Below are positions 15,758 to 24,395 of a DNA stretch of 64,000 nucleotides, in pieces. Positions within the stretch are counted from its first letter, which is position 1. Each line of letters opens with the position of its first letter. The notes beneath the pieces were generated by a model, which saw nothing but the letters and a program-made list of their open reading frames with translations, had not been told where the DNA came from and did no database searches. The DNA is from CAVVFX01 sp963747535 (GTDB taxonomy: Bacteria > Acidobacteriota > Terriglobia > Bryobacterales > Bryobacteraceae), in the NCBI GenBank assembly GCA_963747535.1, contig CAVVFX010000020.1:744001-808000 (forward strand), in the 5' to 3' direction. The translations under genes and the position numbers were made by a program.

Positions 15758-18700
15758 TTACAACTTCGCAGTTTCCGACCAGGCCTGCCGGAGGATTGGA
15801 ATATCGGGATCGGCGTCCTTCCAAAGAGCAAGGAAATCCTGGTAGGCTGCCTTTGCCTTGGCCTTGTCTCCCGATAAAACTAACGCCCGGCCGACTTGCA
15901 AGCGCGCGAGAACGCCGATAGGATCGCTGAGAACAATGCCGCGGTGATCCAGAATCCGCTGGAATTCGGCCGCGGCTTTGGCGCCCTGATGCTCCGCGAG
16001 ATAGGCCTCGCCGCGGACATAAATCGGATAGAGGGCCCCGACGCCCATGGTTCCACTGACCCGCGGCGTACCCATCTCATAGGGAACGGCGGGTTCGAGC
16101 AGTTCGATCGCCTTTGCCGGATCGCCGCGGTTCAGGGCGAGACGCGCACGAAGCGTCGGCAGGTAATTGAATTGGACGGACGTATCTTCAGGGAAACGTT
16201 TTTCGAGCTCATTTGCAAGTGCCTGCGACCGCGGAGAGTCTCCCAACATAGCCAGCACAAGGGCGGCCATGTACCGAACTTCCCTGCCCCTGAAATGCTG
16301 AAGCGCCGCCAGCGTGCCCTCCTTGGCCGTCGCCGCATTTCCGAAAAAAACTTCCCATAGAGCTGCGCCGGCTTCCCATTCAGCCGGTCTTTCACGCTGA
16401 CCAGCCTGCCGCGCCAGGTCCGTTGCACGGCGCATCATATTTCTTGCCTGTTGCACGTGGCCCGCATAGGCAAGGGCAAAAGCTTCGCGCTCGGTGGTCA
16501 GAGCTTCCGCCTCTGATCTCGACTTGCTTTCCGCCAGGACTTTTTCCATTCCCGGTTTGTCGCCCTTGAGGAAAGCGAGGTTGTGGCGAGCGTAATATAG
16601 CTCCTGGATATCTAACTTGCGCTCCGCGGCCCGCCGGAGGATATCTTCCGCTTCCCCCAGGCGATCGAGGATCAAATATTTTGACGCAAGACTGTAGTAG
16701 ACAATAGCAAAGTCCGGATCGAGCTTGACAGCTTCCCGGGCTTGCTCCAGGGCCTGTTCATATTTGCCGAACGTAACGTAAGGAGACCCCGCTAATAATC
16801 CGTGTGGCGTTGCATCGCGAGGATAAGTTCGCGACCACAACTCGCAGGTCTGTTGCACCTTTTCCATGTTTCCGGTGACCAGCCGGTCGTAGAAAGCGGT
16901 AATGCTAAACCTCTCGGCGTCGCTGGCGCGGTCCCGCAACTGATAGGCTTTGGTGGCGCTCTGCGCCGCGAGGTCAAACTCATCCAGATTGCCATACATC
17001 CCCGCCATCCAGTTATGCGCCGTGGCGAAGTTGGGGTCGATCTCGACGGCGCGCTGGAAGAGGCGCAGAGCCGCGACGGTGCCGCGGGAGCCTTGAATCT
17101 TCCGGCCCTCGCTGTAGGCTTGCAGCGCTTCGAGAGAGGGCGTAGTTGCCTCGAGCGGCGTGTCGTGCTTCTCGACCGTGGAGATCGATTCGCCGATTCG
17201 CGTTCTGAACCTGGTGGCGATTTGACTCATCGTGTTCAGCACGTCTTCTTTTCGGGTCGCTTGCGCCTGCTCCTCAGCCAGGACATCGCCGGTACCGCAG
17301 TTTCTTGCGCGCAAGCCCAGGACGTAACTGGTTCCGATGCTGGAAATCGAGCCCTCTACGACGGCGCCGCCCCCCATCCGCTCGCAGACGCCTCGTGCGA
17401 GCGCGGGAGGCAGCCGCGCATCGGCCGGTTGGTTCATGAGACGAAGCGTGCGCTCGATGCGTTGTTCTGAAACCAGACTGAGGAGCGGCGATTGCCCAAG
17501 CTGCACGGTCAACCCCTGGCGAAGCGTCCCGTCAAATACCGGGTCGCCCGTCGTGTTCATAAAATCGGCGATGACGATCGTGTCCCTATCCGTCAACTTG
17601 GGTTGGCGTTGAGGACCGAGATAACGGGATAAGGACCAAACCGTACCTCCGGCCAAGGCCATCATTAGGACGCTCGCGGCGACGGCTGAAACCGCCGGCT
17701 TATGCCGCCGGACAAACTTGCCGACGCGATAGAGTCTGCCTGGCGGTCCGGCCAAAACCGGACGATCCTCCAGATGCCTCTGGATATCGGCCGCAAGATC
17801 GGAAACCGAAGCGTACCGCCGTTCTCGCGTTTTCTCCAGAGCCTTCATCGCGATCCAATTCAGGTCCCCGTGGACCAACCGCCGTAAGGTCAACGGGTCG
17901 GTGCGGCGGCGGGCGGCGACGTCGGTTGCCCTCGGTCCCATCGAGCTGAGCTTGTCCGGCAAAGAGGGTGCTTCTTCTTCCCGAATGATGCGCAACATTT
18001 CCGCCAGACCGACTTTGCGCAACGAGGCGGCGTCGAACGGTACGGCACCGATCAGCAACTCGTACAGCAACACCCCAAGCGAATAGATATCCGAGCTGGC
18101 ACCGATATCCCCGGCCACCACGTCCGACTGTTCCGGACTCATGTATTCCGGCGTTCCGACCATCTGACCGAACTCTGTGATAAGAGTGTTCTCGAGTGCC
18201 CTCTGATCGGTGGCTTTGGAAATCCCGAAATCGATTATCTTCGGGATCGGGCGGGAGTCCTGTTCGATTACCAGCACGTTCGATGGCTTGATATCGCGAT
18301 GAATCACTCCTTTCTGGTGCGCATGCTGCACCGCGCGGCACACCGTCAGGAAAACTTCCAGCCGTTCCTTGGTCGTCAGCTGGTGACAATCACAATACCG
18401 GGTGATCGAGATCCCGTCGATATACTCCATTACGAAGTACGGCCGGCCGCTGGCAGTGGCGCCGGCATCGAAGATCCGGGCGACGTTCGCGTGGTCCATA
18501 ATCGCCAGGGCTTGACGCTCGTTGTTGAAGCGCGCGAGCACCTCGCTCGTGCCCATCCCGAGCTTCACCACTTTGAGGGCGACTTGTCGCCGGATTGGCT
18601 CGGCCTGCTCGGCGAGATATACCGTTCCCATGCCTCCTTCACCGAGGACGCGGAGAATCCGATAGCGGCCGAAACCGTCTTCCACCCTATCTTCCTTCGC

Positions 18701-18838
18701 CGCCAGGGTCTCTGTTTCCGGCTCACTGCTAGGCCCGTTCTGAGTGGTTTCGAGAACGCCCGCAATCAGGCATCTTGAACATAAGTCGCCAGTGCTCTCC
18801 GAACTCAGTTCCGCTCCACATTGCGGGCAAAGTTCCAT
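15758..18838 (-). CDS. Membrane Ser/Thr protein kinase with C-terminal TPR region
   Basis: A 1026-residue eukaryote-like kinase. The N-terminus has a small zinc-ribbon-like motif (Cys4, Cys7, Cys20, Cys23). The kinase domain spans about 58-355: glycine loop GEGGMGTVY (67-75), VALK Lys89, HRDIKPSN with Asp182, DFG 203-205, and TPEYMSPEQ. All catalytic residues are intact. A single transmembrane helix lies at about 381-403. The outer part begins with a sugar-binding or adenylate-cyclase-like N-terminal segment (DTIVIADFMNTTGDPVFDG), then about 450 residues of TPRs with LFQRAVEIDPNFATAHNW and LEQAREAVKLDPDFAIVYYS. It is probably a sensor signalling to the sigma factor encoded immediately downstream. 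It is divergent from the HAF-repeat gene. Confidence 0.93.
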   Translation of the reverse strand: MELCPQCGAELSSESTGDLCSRCLIAGVLETTQNGPSSEPETETLAAKEDRVEDGFGRYRILRVLGEGGMGTVYLAEQAEPIRRQVALKVVKLGMGTSEVLARFNNERQALAIMDHANVARIFDAGATASGRPYFVMEYIDGISITRYCDCHQLTTKERLEVFLTVCRAVQHAHQKGVIHRDIKPSNVLVIEQDSRPIPKIIDFGISKATDQRALENTLITEFGQMVGTPEYMSPEQSDVVAGDIGASSDIYSLGVLLYELLIGAVPFDAASLRKVGLAEMLRIIREEEAPSLPDKLSSMGPRATDVAARRRTDPLTLRRLVHGDLNWIAMKALEKTRERRYASVSDLAADIQRHLEDRPVLAGPPGRLYRVGKFVRRHKPAVSAVAASVLMMALAGGTVWSLSRYLGPQRQPKLTDRDTIVIADFMNTTGDPVFDGTLRQGLTVQLGQSPLLSLVSEQRIERTLRLMNQPADARLPPALARGVCERMGGGAVVEGSISSIGTSYVLGLRARNCGTGDVLAEEQAQATRKEDVLNTMSQIATRFRTRIGESISTVEKHDTPLEATTPSLEALQAYSEGRKIQGSRGTVAALRLFQRAVEIDPNFATAHNWMAGMYGNLDEFDLAAQSATKAYQLRDRASDAERFSITAFYDRLVTGNMEKVQQTCELWSRTYPRDATPHGLLAGSPYVTFGKYEQALEQAREAVKLDPDFAIVYYSLASKYLILDRLGEAEDILRRAAERKLDIQELYYARHNLAFLKGDKPGMEKVLAESKSRSEAEALTTEREAFALAYAGHVQQARNMMRRATDLARQAGQRERPAEWEAGAALWEVFFGNAATAKEGTLAALQHFRGREVRYMAALVLAMLGDSPRSQALANELEKRFPEDTSVQFNYLPTLRARLALNRGDPAKAIELLEPAVPYEMGTPRVSGTMGVGALYPIYVRGEAYLAEHQGAKAAAEFQRILDHRGIVLSDPIGVLARLQVGRALVLSGDKAKAKAAYQDFLALWKDADPDIPILRQAWSETAKL

Positions 18839-18986
18839 ATGCGCGTACCTCCCGGTCCCCAGCCGAGGTTAGTAGTTCGACTTATTCTACCGGATTCGGG
18901 TTGGATCGAAGGGTGTAACCTTGCCTTCCCGTTTTCCTTATCCCCTCCAAGTAAACGCGTTTGCGAACTACGTCAAGGAGAACAAC

Positions 18987-21110
18987 ATGAAATACGTGTG
19001 CATCATTTCCAATTTCTCGCTGAGCCTGTTAGCTATAACTACGCTCGCGATCTCGGGCCGGCTGACCGCGCAGCAACCTTCGCCGGTCTTCACGACCATT
19101 GATTTTCCCGACGCCACCAGCACTCAACCCTGGGGTATCAACCGGCGCGGCGACATCGTCGGGTTATACATCAGCGCGGATTCCACTCATCACGGATTTC
19201 TACTGAGCGATGGGCGCTTCACGAGTATCGATTTCCCCAATGCAAGTTTAACCGAAGCTTATGGAATCAACTCTCAGGGCGATATCGTCGGTACCTATAT
19301 GACGACGGGTACGGTAACCCATGGTTTTATGCTGAGGGGCGGATGGTTCACCACCCTCGATTTCCCGGAGGCAACCTACAACGGACCGGCGGGAATCAAC
19401 ACTGGCGGTGAGGTTGAGGGTCTTTACACTCTGGTGGGCGTGAACCATGGATTTCTCCTGAAAGGGAGCGATTTCACCACGGTTGATTTCCCCGGATCAA
19501 CCTCCAGTGGTCTCAACGGATTCAACGAACGAGGCGACCTGGTGGGAAATTATATTGCGGCCGGTGTGACCCATGGCTACGTCATGCGGAACGGATCGTT
19601 CACCCCGATCGATTACCCCGGGGCGGCGTTCACAGGCGCGTACGGCATCAACCTTAGCGGCGATATTGCAGGCCGCTATCGGGATGCCGCGGGAGTCACC
19701 CATGCATATCTGCTGAGCGGCGGCCATTTCACCTCGTTCGATTATCCTGCCGCCACGTTCACCGGGGCCGACGCAATAGCGGATACCGGCGATATCGTCG
19801 GACGTTACACGTTGAACGGTGTTACCCATGGTTTTCTGGTGAACCAGGTACAGCAGCGAAGCTATACCATCACCGACCTCGGCCCCGCGGGCAACCCGTT
19901 TAGCCAGGCGTCCTTCGCCAACAATCATGGCTTGGTGACCGGCGTCGATACCGCCCCGGACGGTACCCAGCACGCAGTCCTCTGGCGCCAGGGACAGATG
20001 CTGGACATCAGCAGTCCAGGACTCGGAGGACCGAACAGTGCGGGGGGTGTCGTCAATGAATCCGGACTGGTGGTTGGCGGGGCTGAAACTTCCTCTAAAG
20101 ATCCAAATAACGAAAACTTCTGCGGTTACGCTACCGGCCTCCAATGTATGGCCTTCTTGTGGCAGGACGGAGTGTTCACTCCGCTCCCGTCGCTGGGAGG
20201 AACCAACAGTTCGTGGGGAAGCATCAACAATCGAGGCGAAGTAGCCGGATATGCAGAGAATAACACTCGAGACCCGGATTGCCGCTCCGGAGTAGCGGTC
20301 AACGGCACCGGTCCTCAAGTTCTCGATTTTGAAGCCGTGATCTGGGGACCGGAGCCGGGCGAGATGCGGGAACTTTCTCCGCTCCCGGGGGACAAAGTGG
20401 GGGTGGCGTTCTGGATTAATGACAATGGTCAGGCGGTTGGTATGTCGGGTTTGTGCTCGAATACCGTACTTCCCGGACTCGCGGCCGGTCCGCACGCAGT
20501 CCTCTGGGAGCCTGACGGCTCGGTCCATGACCTCGGCAACCTCGGGGGAACGGTAAATCCTGATGTGTTGGGGGTGGGAACGGTCGCCTTCGGGATCAAT
20601 AACCAAGGTCAGGTGACTGGTCTTTCGGCCCTGCCTGGTAACCAAACCAATCACCCCTTCCTCTGGACGACAGAGACAGGTATGCAGGACCTCGGCTTGC
20701 CATCCGGGGACTTTGGGGCCGCCGGCCTGGGTATTAACAACCGCGGCCAGGTAGTTGGCTCGTCGTTCAGCCCGCCAGGACTCGCTGGGGGAAACTCGCG
20801 CGCGATCCTTTGGGAAAGAGGTGTACCGCCGCTCGACCTCAACACCGTGATACCGGCGGGCTCGCCATTGTATCTGGTTGTCGCCTTCTCTATTAACGAT
20901 TCTGGAGAGATCGCAGGCTTTGGCGCGACAAGCAGCGGCGATATTCATGGCTTTCTGGCTACTCCCGGCAAAGGTGCATCTGCCATAGCGAGCGGTGCGG
21001 CTGCCGCACAAACCGTGAGACCAGCGGTCCTTTCTGAAGATGCCCGTAAGCTTCTTCGGCAGGGATGGCCGTTTGGCAGAATCGGAGGCCGAGTCGCCGG
21101 GCAGCGATGA
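18987..21110 (+). CDS. Exported HAF-repeat (beta-propeller-like) protein
   Basis: A 707-residue protein with a Sec signal peptide (about 30 residues, ending SGRLTAQQ). The first 310 residues hold eight repeats of about 40 residues, each with a DFP-A/G core, a GIN-x-x-GDIVG turn and a THGFLL ending. The second part has longer HAF repeats with W-x-x-G and SINNRGEVAG or GINNQGQVTG. The repeats make a secreted structural or sensor propeller; no enzymatic residues are evident. The start at 18987 is decided by AAGGAG six bases upstream; the frame is open to 18921 without a signal peptide. Its position divergent from the kinase suggests shared regulation, but that is only inference. Confidence 0.85.
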   Translation: MKYVCIISNFSLSLLAITTLAISGRLTAQQPSPVFTTIDFPDATSTQPWGINRRGDIVGLYISADSTHHGFLLSDGRFTSIDFPNASLTEAYGINSQGDIVGTYMTTGTVTHGFMLRGGWFTTLDFPEATYNGPAGINTGGEVEGLYTLVGVNHGFLLKGSDFTTVDFPGSTSSGLNGFNERGDLVGNYIAAGVTHGYVMRNGSFTPIDYPGAAFTGAYGINLSGDIAGRYRDAAGVTHAYLLSGGHFTSFDYPAATFTGADAIADTGDIVGRYTLNGVTHGFLVNQVQQRSYTITDLGPAGNPFSQASFANNHGLVTGVDTAPDGTQHAVLWRQGQMLDISSPGLGGPNSAGGVVNESGLVVGGAETSSKDPNNENFCGYATGLQCMAFLWQDGVFTPLPSLGGTNSSWGSINNRGEVAGYAENNTRDPDCRSGVAVNGTGPQVLDFEAVIWGPEPGEMRELSPLPGDKVGVAFWINDNGQAVGMSGLCSNTVLPGLAAGPHAVLWEPDGSVHDLGNLGGTVNPDVLGVGTVAFGINNQGQVTGLSALPGNQTNHPFLWTTETGMQDLGLPSGDFGAAGLGINNRGQVVGSSFSPPGLAGGNSRAILWERGVPPLDLNTVIPAGSPLYLVVAFSINDSGEIAGFGATSSGDIHGFLATPGKGASAIASGAAAAQTVRPAVLSEDARKLLRQGWPFGRIGGRVAGQR

Positions 21111-21238
21111 CCATGGCTCAGAAACCGGACACTAGTCTCCGCCCTCCGAGGCTGGTGTCTGGCCTGAGAAATCCCGTTACCGGAACGTGCATCGGACTGG
21201 GACCGGCCGGTGCTTGGCGCGGGCGGGACTACGACTGA

Positions 21239-21428
21239 TAAGTCATCTTGTGGCCGGCAGTCCGGGCAATGCGGGATTTGGCCGTATAACGCCTACCGGT
21301 GGAAGTACAATGTGGCGAACGGTTGGGGACGTGCGTTCCGTCAGCAAGTCTTTGGCCGCTCTTTTCCTTCTTTTCCGTGGGCAGGCACCGGGCTATTAAG
21401 GGCTCCATGCGTTAAGTGAACAGCATTG
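21239..21428. repeat. Dispersed repeat R2, copy 1
   Basis: About 190 bp from TAAGTCATCTTG to GTTAAGTGAACAGCATTG, highly similar to 45848-46037. Read in reverse it begins CAATGCTGTTCACTTAA, close to the CAATACGGTTCACTTAA start of repeat R3. Its end supplies the last codons and stop (21412-21414) of the DUF4123 gene. The 128 bp before it contain nothing recognisable. Confidence 0.75.
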
Positions 21429-21960
21429 AGCCTAGGGAGAGTGTTTCCTTGACCAGCTTTCCGCCCTCGAAGCGGAATTTCAGGATGTGCGTCAAATCTT
21501 TCTGCTCCTCGGTCCAGAAACATTCGACAGGACCAAACACCGTTCGCAGTTCTTCCGCATTACAAGTCGGCAGGTAGGGCCGCAGGACGCGCGGATCGTA
21601 ATAGCGGAATGCCATCCGCCGCCCCTGGGGATCGCGCACCATGAGAAACTCACGCAAGTGGCGCCGTAGTTTGTTCAGGCTGGTGCCGCTCTTGAGAAAC
21701 ACTCCCCAGCTATTACCCCAACTGAGTTCGATCAGCCGGCGGGTCTCCTGGTTGTCGTGCTCGAGCTGCAACAGATAAGGCGCGGCCATTTCGAGCGCGG
21801 GCGCGAGATATCCACTGTACAGGCAGCTATACTCCAGGTGGGAGCCGAGCAGAAATCTGAAGATCCGCTGCTGGTCGCGCGCGCAGTCGACAATCATCCA
21901 TACGTCTCGCGAGAAGCCATTCGGCCAGAGTAATTCTTCAATTGCCCGAGTGCGGTTCAT
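21412..21960 (-). CDS. DUF4123-domain protein (type VI secretion adaptor-like)
   Basis: A 182-residue protein with the DUF4123 layout: an opening WMIVDCARDQQRIFRFL, the segment YSGYLAPALEMAAPYLLQLE, then the conserved SWGNSWGVFLKSGTSLNKLRRHLREFLMV, GRRMAFRYYDPRVLRPYLPTC and a FGPVECFWTE strand. In known systems DUF4123 proteins (Tap/Tec/Eag-independent adaptors) load cargo effectors onto VgrG spikes. Here no VgrG, Hcp or PAAR gene is in the window, so it is an orphan module. Its ATG overlaps the stop of the upstream gene (TAATG), showing translational coupling. The last residues lie inside repeat R2. Confidence 0.78.
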   Translation of the reverse strand: MNRTRAIEELLWPNGFSRDVWMIVDCARDQQRIFRFLLGSHLEYSCLYSGYLAPALEMAAPYLLQLEHDNQETRRLIELSWGNSWGVFLKSGTSLNKLRRHLREFLMVRDPQGRRMAFRYYDPRVLRPYLPTCNAEELRTVFGPVECFWTEEQKDLTHILKFRFEGGKLVKETLSLGSMLFT

Positions 21961-22496
21961 TAGCTCTTACTGCACTCCTGACAAAACGGCGTTCCGGCGG
22001 CCGCTGCCGCTACCAGTGCAGACGCCTGCGCTGCAGCCGCCGCATTGGGGCCGAAGGTGGGAGGATCGCTGGCCGGCGGCGGGGAAGAAGCGGTTGACGC
22101 GCGGGGTGCACGCTCCGATAGGGGAAACGCTGGCGGCGGTGCTGCTGTCGCCGCGGCCGCTTGCCCGGAACTGCGCTGCTCCCGGCCAATCACCACGATC
22201 CGGCGTGAATACAGCAGAGCCGCGACTCGCTGGAGCACCTGGTAGTCGGTCATCCGGGAGTCCGCCGGATCTTCGGCGTAACGAGTCATCAGCTCTCTGA
22301 GCTTGGCAACGAAATCCGAATCGGGATATCCGAGATGCTTCAACCAGTTCGCCGCTTCTTGGGTTGAGCCAAACCGCAGTTCCCGCCCTTCCTGAAATTC
22401 GAAACTCTGAAAGCCCGCTCGGAGGATCATGGCACCCGTCTTGAGAAGGATAACACCGCGCGCAGGGAGGGCGGCACTCAAGGGTAGGGTGCGCAT
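21960..22496 (-). CDS. Uncharacterised protein coupled to the DUF4123 gene
   Basis: A 178-residue protein I do not recognise. Residues about 24-105 look like a compact alpha/beta domain (ILRAGFQSFEFQEGRELRFG; WLKHLGYPDSDFVAKLRELM; YQVLQRVAALLYSRRIVVIG). From about 108 it is Ala/Pro/Ser-rich low complexity, and it closes with a CQEC motif four residues from the end. It directly precedes the DUF4123 gene with a 1-bp stop/start overlap, so a joint role (cargo, chaperone or spike-tip partner) is likely but not shown. The start at 22496 is the first ATG, and no convincing ribosome-binding site supports it. Confidence 0.6.
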   Translation of the reverse strand: MRTLPLSAALPARGVILLKTGAMILRAGFQSFEFQEGRELRFGSTQEAANWLKHLGYPDSDFVAKLRELMTRYAEDPADSRMTDYQVLQRVAALLYSRRIVVIGREQRSSGQAAAATAAPPPAFPLSERAPRASTASSPPPASDPPTFGPNAAAAAQASALVAAAAAGTPFCQECSKS

Positions 22497-23041
22497 CCAG
22501 CCTTAGAAACTCATGGCAGAATTGGTCTCCTAATTGGGTGCTCGAGTCTTATCTGCGTACCTGGAGCAACCGTTGGCCGCGACCAAAGCACTTCCACGAC
22601 GGGGCAGCTATCTCTGTGCCCTCCACGGGACTCCGCGCCTCTGCGGTCGTGAGAAAAAAAGAGTGTTTAACCGCCCCCTCACGGTCGCAGCTCAGTAAGT
22701 GCTTTGTCGTCAGCGACCATTTTCTGAGCCGCGCGCATAAAGCAAGCGGTTTGGGCCTGCGTCAAAGCACAGCGCCGCACCGGCGGATGGCCTTCGTTAA
22801 CCGGGATTCCCGCCCTGGCAGCGGTCTAATAGAACGCGGCGGCGAGAACCGCTGAGGACGCGGAGCGCCACGTTCCCGTTCTTAGCTGTTCCTATTTATT
22901 TCGTGACAGATTCTAATCTCCAGTGGACAGACTTCCATTTCATTGTTCGGAATGGTCTTGCGCAGTCGTGAGTGACTTGGACAGCATCGGGATTAACGCT
23001 AAGCTAACCCGAGATTGAGTCTCCAAGGTCCGCGGGCATTC
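22497..23041. other. 545-bp non-coding gap between the DUF4123 pair and the methyltransferase gene
   Basis: It holds only short frames without family features. A sub-region with CTGAGGACGCGGAGCGCCAC resembles degenerate intergenic repeats. This is where a VgrG or PAAR gene would be expected for a complete T6SS cargo operon, and none is present. Confidence 0.5.
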
Positions 23042-23494
23042 TCATGCCGGGCGCTGAACGATTAGCTCTGAGGTGCGCTCGGTTTCGGCCTCATGCAGGA
23101 TTGTCCAGCCCGGAAAGCAGGTGCGCAGTTCTCCACGATTTGCGGCGAAGCGTCCGTACAATAGTACGCTGAGTACGGCGATGCCTCCAGGACGCAGCCC
23201 GGAGCGAATCGCCGGGAACAGGTCGCGCTGGAAGTAGAGCCAGCAGACGATGAGGTCGAAGGTGCCATCCGGCAGGGGCTCCTGCTCCAGATCCATCACT
23301 CGCGCGTCGATGGCGGGATAGCAGGCGCGAATCCCGGTGATGGCCTCCCGGTTACGATCCAGGGCCATGACGCGCCAGCCCTGTTGATATAGCCAGATCG
23401 CGTGGCGTCCCGTACCACAGGCAAGGTCGAGTGCTCTACCGGGCGCGATGAGGGAGGCGGCCAGCTTAACTTCCCCGGTAGGTAGAGTAGCCAT
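23042..23494 (-). CDS. Class I SAM-dependent methyltransferase
   Basis: A 150-residue Rossmann methyltransferase. The SAM-binding motif I is LDLACGTGRHAIWL (residues about 22-35), motif II is the acidic end MALDRN, and the later FDLIVCWLYFQRDL with LRPGGIAVLSVL are motifs IV and VI. It is short for the family, close to TehB-like proteins, and has only a brief C-terminus. The start at 23494 overlaps the 3' end of the HIU hydrolase gene by 29 bp, so it is probably co-expressed with urate-catabolism genes. Its substrate is unknown. Confidence 0.82.
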   Translation of the reverse strand: MATLPTGEVKLAASLIAPGRALDLACGTGRHAIWLYQQGWRVMALDRNREAITGIRACYPAIDARVMDLEQEPLPDGTFDLIVCWLYFQRDLFPAIRSGLRPGGIAVLSVLLYGRFAANRGELRTCFPGWTILHEAETERTSELIVQRPA

Positions 23495-23816
23495 AAGGAC
23501 TCAGAAGCAAAGGCACGTGATAATGCCCTGCCTCCTCGCGGATCTCGAACTGAATGCTTACCTCCGGGAAAAACGTTTCCTTCTGGAAGTCCGCGAAATA
23601 GGCCTCGACGTTGAATCTCAGGCGATAGGCGCCCAGGTGCAGGTGATCGTTGGCAGGAAGCAACTGGCCCACCCGGCCGCTGGAGTCGGTGACGGCCTCG
23701 GCGAGCATGGTCCACCCGGCGCCTGGCGTATTGCGCTCCAATATGATGAGCATGCCCTCGGCCGGCTTGCCGGTGGAGATGTCGAGAACGTGCGTGCTAA
23801 TTCCCTTCACGGCCAA
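23466..23816 (-). CDS. hiuH: 5-hydroxyisourate hydrolase (transthyretin-like)
   Basis: Hydrolyses 5-hydroxyisourate, the product of urate oxidase, to OHCU. It is 116 residues, the normal size. It has the N-terminal STHVLDISTGKPAEGM with the catalytic His, the beta-strand run RLRFNVEAYFAD, the segment FFPEVSIQFEI, HYHVPLLLSPYGYSTYRGS and the diagnostic C-terminal Tyr-Arg-Gly-Ser. Cytosolic, no signal peptide. The start overlaps the end of the OHCU decarboxylase gene by 20 bp, so the two consecutive enzymes are coupled. Confidence 0.95.
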   Translation of the reverse strand: MAVKGISTHVLDISTGKPAEGMLIILERNTPGAGWTMLAEAVTDSSGRVGQLLPANDHLHLGAYRLRFNVEAYFADFQKETFFPEVSIQFEIREEAGHYHVPLLLSPYGYSTYRGS

Positions 23817-24282
23817 ACAAACTCCCCAATCTGAGCTGAGTGATCTTGGCCTGCTCTTCAGCTGCGAAGGTCATCTCTTCCTCCGGACGGTTTTCGACGC
23901 GGGCGCTCAGTACTTCCAGGACATCTTCCGGCGTCTTGCCTTGGGTACAGAAGACAAAGGTGAAACCGAAAGTAGCGTAATACTCGTGGCGCAGACTGGC
24001 TATGACGTCGATTATGGCGGGATCCGAATCGGGGCCGGCGTTGCTGAGCGCGGCGGCGCGCTGGTCGAGGGCTCCTGCCACCGGGTGTGCGCGGAATGCC
24101 TCCAGCCAGCCGTATTCCCCCAGTCGCCACCATTGCTCATCAGCCGCTTCCTGCACCGCCTCCAGCGATGCATACGGCCTCTTCGCTGTCATTTCGACGG
24201 CCCACGCCTCGCAGCCGCAAACTTCCATCATGGCCGAGCGGGCAGCTTCGAAAGGCATGGCGTTGAATTCTTCCAAAGTCAT
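23797..24282 (-). CDS. uraD: OHCU decarboxylase
   Basis: Decarboxylates 2-oxo-4-hydroxy-4-carboxy-5-ureidoimidazoline to S-allantoin. It is 161 residues. Family features are the opening EEFNAMPFEAARSAM, the active-site segment FRAHPVAGA (family HPRIG-like), the central RHEYYATFGFTFVFC and a C-terminal AEEQAKITQLRL helix. The catalytic His is in AHPVA. It is the first gene of the minus-strand urate operon, followed by hiuH and the methyltransferase. No urate oxidase or allantoinase is in the window. Confidence 0.93.
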   Translation of the reverse strand: MTLEEFNAMPFEAARSAMMEVCGCEAWAVEMTAKRPYASLEAVQEAADEQWWRLGEYGWLEAFRAHPVAGALDQRAAALSNAGPDSDPAIIDVIASLRHEYYATFGFTFVFCTQGKTPEDVLEVLSARVENRPEEEMTFAAEEQAKITQLRLGSLFGREGN

Positions 24283-24333
24283 GTGTTCTCACTACTCTAC
24301 ACCTGTCGGGTTCCGCGAATGCTGCTGCCCACC

Positions 24334-24361
24334 GGGCAGATCAACTTTCTTGTGGTCTGCC
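24334..24361. repeat. Degenerate copy of the GGGCAGACCA hairpin
   Basis: GGGCAGATCA and GTGGTCTGCC with an imperfect loop, in inverted orientation, in the divergent gap between uraD and the aldolase-family gene. Confidence 0.4.
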
Positions 24362-24395
24362 TTCTGGCGCAGTTGGCATACATTGGTGTTTGAAG

